In this document: positions 63,339-64,000 of the stretch, one piece after another | Layout of the letters: each line of letters begins with the position of its first letter | How positions within the stretch are numbered: the stretch's first letter is position 1 | From: DATFDN01 sp963830565 | GTDB lineage: Bacteria; Pseudomonadota; Alphaproteobacteria; Acetobacterales; Acetobacteraceae | NCBI GenBank assembly: GCA_963830565.1 | Contig: CAWHMO010000002.1 | Coordinates: forward strand, 124,001-188,000 | Reading direction: 5' to 3' | Length of the DNA: 64,000 nucleotides | Program-made: the position numbers and the translations under genes | Notes under the pieces: model-generated | The model's database searches: none | Told to the model about the DNA's origin: nothing | Seen by the model: only the letters and a program-made list of their open reading frames with translations

Positions 63339-64000
63339 CTAACCCGGCGTCTTTCCCCCGTCCAGCGGCAGCGGCACCCAGTTCATGCCGTCCGCGCGCT
63401 GAATCAGCATCAGCACCGACTTACGATCCTCGCGCCGCACCGTCTCCACGCGGCGGCGAACGTCCTCCGGGGTGCTGACCTCGCCGCCCTGCTGCATTTC
63501 CAGGATCACGTCGCCCGGCTTCACCCCGCGCTGGGCGGCGGCACCGCCCTCGCTGACGTCGGTGATCACGACCCCTTTCTGGTCCGCCCCGAGATGGAAG
63601 TGGTCGCGAGCCGCCTGATCGATGGGCGCGAGGGTCATGCCGAGGCCGGCGATCTCCGCCGGTTTCGACGGGGGCGGGGCGGTAGGGGTCGCGGCGGCTT
63701 TCTCCACATCATCCGGCTTCTCGGCTAGCAGCGCCTGCAGCGTGACCTCCTTGCCGTCGCGCCACACAGTGAGCGGCACCTGTTTGCCCACATCGGTATC
63801 GGCGACGATGCGCGGCAGCGCGCGCATGTCCTTCACGGGCGCTCCGTTGAAGCTCAGGATTACGTCGCCGCTGCGTAGATGCGCCTGGTCGGCGGGGCCG
63901 GCCGAATTGACGCCGGCCACCAGCGCGCCATGCGCGCCGCCTTGCAGGCCCAGACTGTCGGCGATATCGGGCGTCACCTCCTGGATACGCACGCCGAGCC
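63339..64000 (-). CDS. Do/DegQ-type serine protease, 3' part only
   Basis: At least 220 codons run off the right edge, so the catalytic N-terminal part is missing from the window. The visible part is PDZ1 (RIQEVTPDIADSLGLQG, SGDVILSFNGAPV), a Pro/Ala linker (TPTAPPPSKP) and PDZ2 (LGMTLAPIDQAARDHFHLG, RGVKPGDVILEMQQGG). This two-PDZ arrangement is typical of periplasmic DegP/DegQ chaperone-proteases, in contrast to the single-PDZ protease at 8402. Confidence 0.88.
   Translation of the reverse strand, partial: LGVRIQEVTPDIADSLGLQGGAHGALVAGVNSAGPADQAHLRSGDVILSFNGAPVKDMRALPRIVADTDVGKQVPLTVWRDGKEVTLQALLAEKPDDVEKAAATPTAPPPSKPAEIAGLGMTLAPIDQAARDHFHLGADQKGVVITDVSEGGAAAQRGVKPGDVILEMQQGGEVSTPEDVRRRVETVRREDRKSVLMLIQRADGMNWVPLPLDGGKTPG

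Overview
The window is GC-rich, densely packed, single-chromosome-type DNA from an alphaproteobacterium, most likely Rhodospirillales/Acetobacteraceae-like. This is inferred from gene content and order: a divergent fliX/flgI pair next to a dksA-type gene, EipB, GapR and DUF1244 proteins, the divergent aspS/rnd pair, hfq-hflX, and many ABC-transport and acyl-CoA genes. No rRNA, prophage, transposase or CRISPR array was seen.

Layout. 98-6915 (mostly minus): sugar-nucleotide genes (phosphomannomutase, galU), a membrane J-domain protein, cyclopropane fatty acid synthase and a malic enzyme. 7007-9618: an AbrB-type antitoxin with a gutted VapC toxin, tRNA-Leu(GAG), lipB and an HtrA-like protease. 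9645-12690: a flagellar block (dksA-like, fliX, flgI, flgJ, flgN-like) with a very good sigma-54 promoter and a perfect palindrome between fliX and flgI. 12812-14794: an EF-G-like GTPase, followed by a lower-GC patch with two orphan small ORFs. 15639-19564: eipB, aspS, rnd. 20257-24878: a complete branched-chain-type (LIV) ABC transporter whose binding-protein gene carries a frameshift. 25319-31069: an acyl-CoA ligase (frameshifted), YqhA, GapR, DUF1244, glycerate kinase and pyruvate kinase. 31183-36884: an acyl-CoA/alcohol catabolic cluster (two acyl-CoA dehydrogenases, hydrolase, enoyl-CoA hydratase, SDR, CmcJ-like oxidoreductase). 37053-41346: a PAS-GGDEF-EAL protein, an inositol-phosphatase-type enzyme, hflX and hfq. 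41587-49895: small envelope proteins, a PaaE-like reductase, CsbD, YjbQ, GST, YceI, an MFS-ABM fusion, a Dps pseudogene, a VOC protein, TrmO and a broken CPA1 antiporter. 50127-60036: a long plus-strand run with a second LIV transporter (no binding protein), SDR, CMD, LLM and TauD-type enzymes, and a sugar-type ABC transporter lacking its ATPase. 60058-64000: an FAD monooxygenase, an APC permease and the 3' part of a Do-type protease.

The most notable non-coding signal is a family of about 100-bp, two-hairpin interspersed repeats (five full copies, one variant subfamily copy, several half copies). The spacer between the hairpins is conserved and gives each copy an orientation. One copy supplies the C-terminal tail of LipB and a hairpin-like piece encodes the linker of the MFS-ABM fusion. 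A second theme is single-base frameshifts in four conserved genes, plus a probable fifth at the hflX start. Either the consensus contains indel errors or several catabolic and transport genes have decayed recently.
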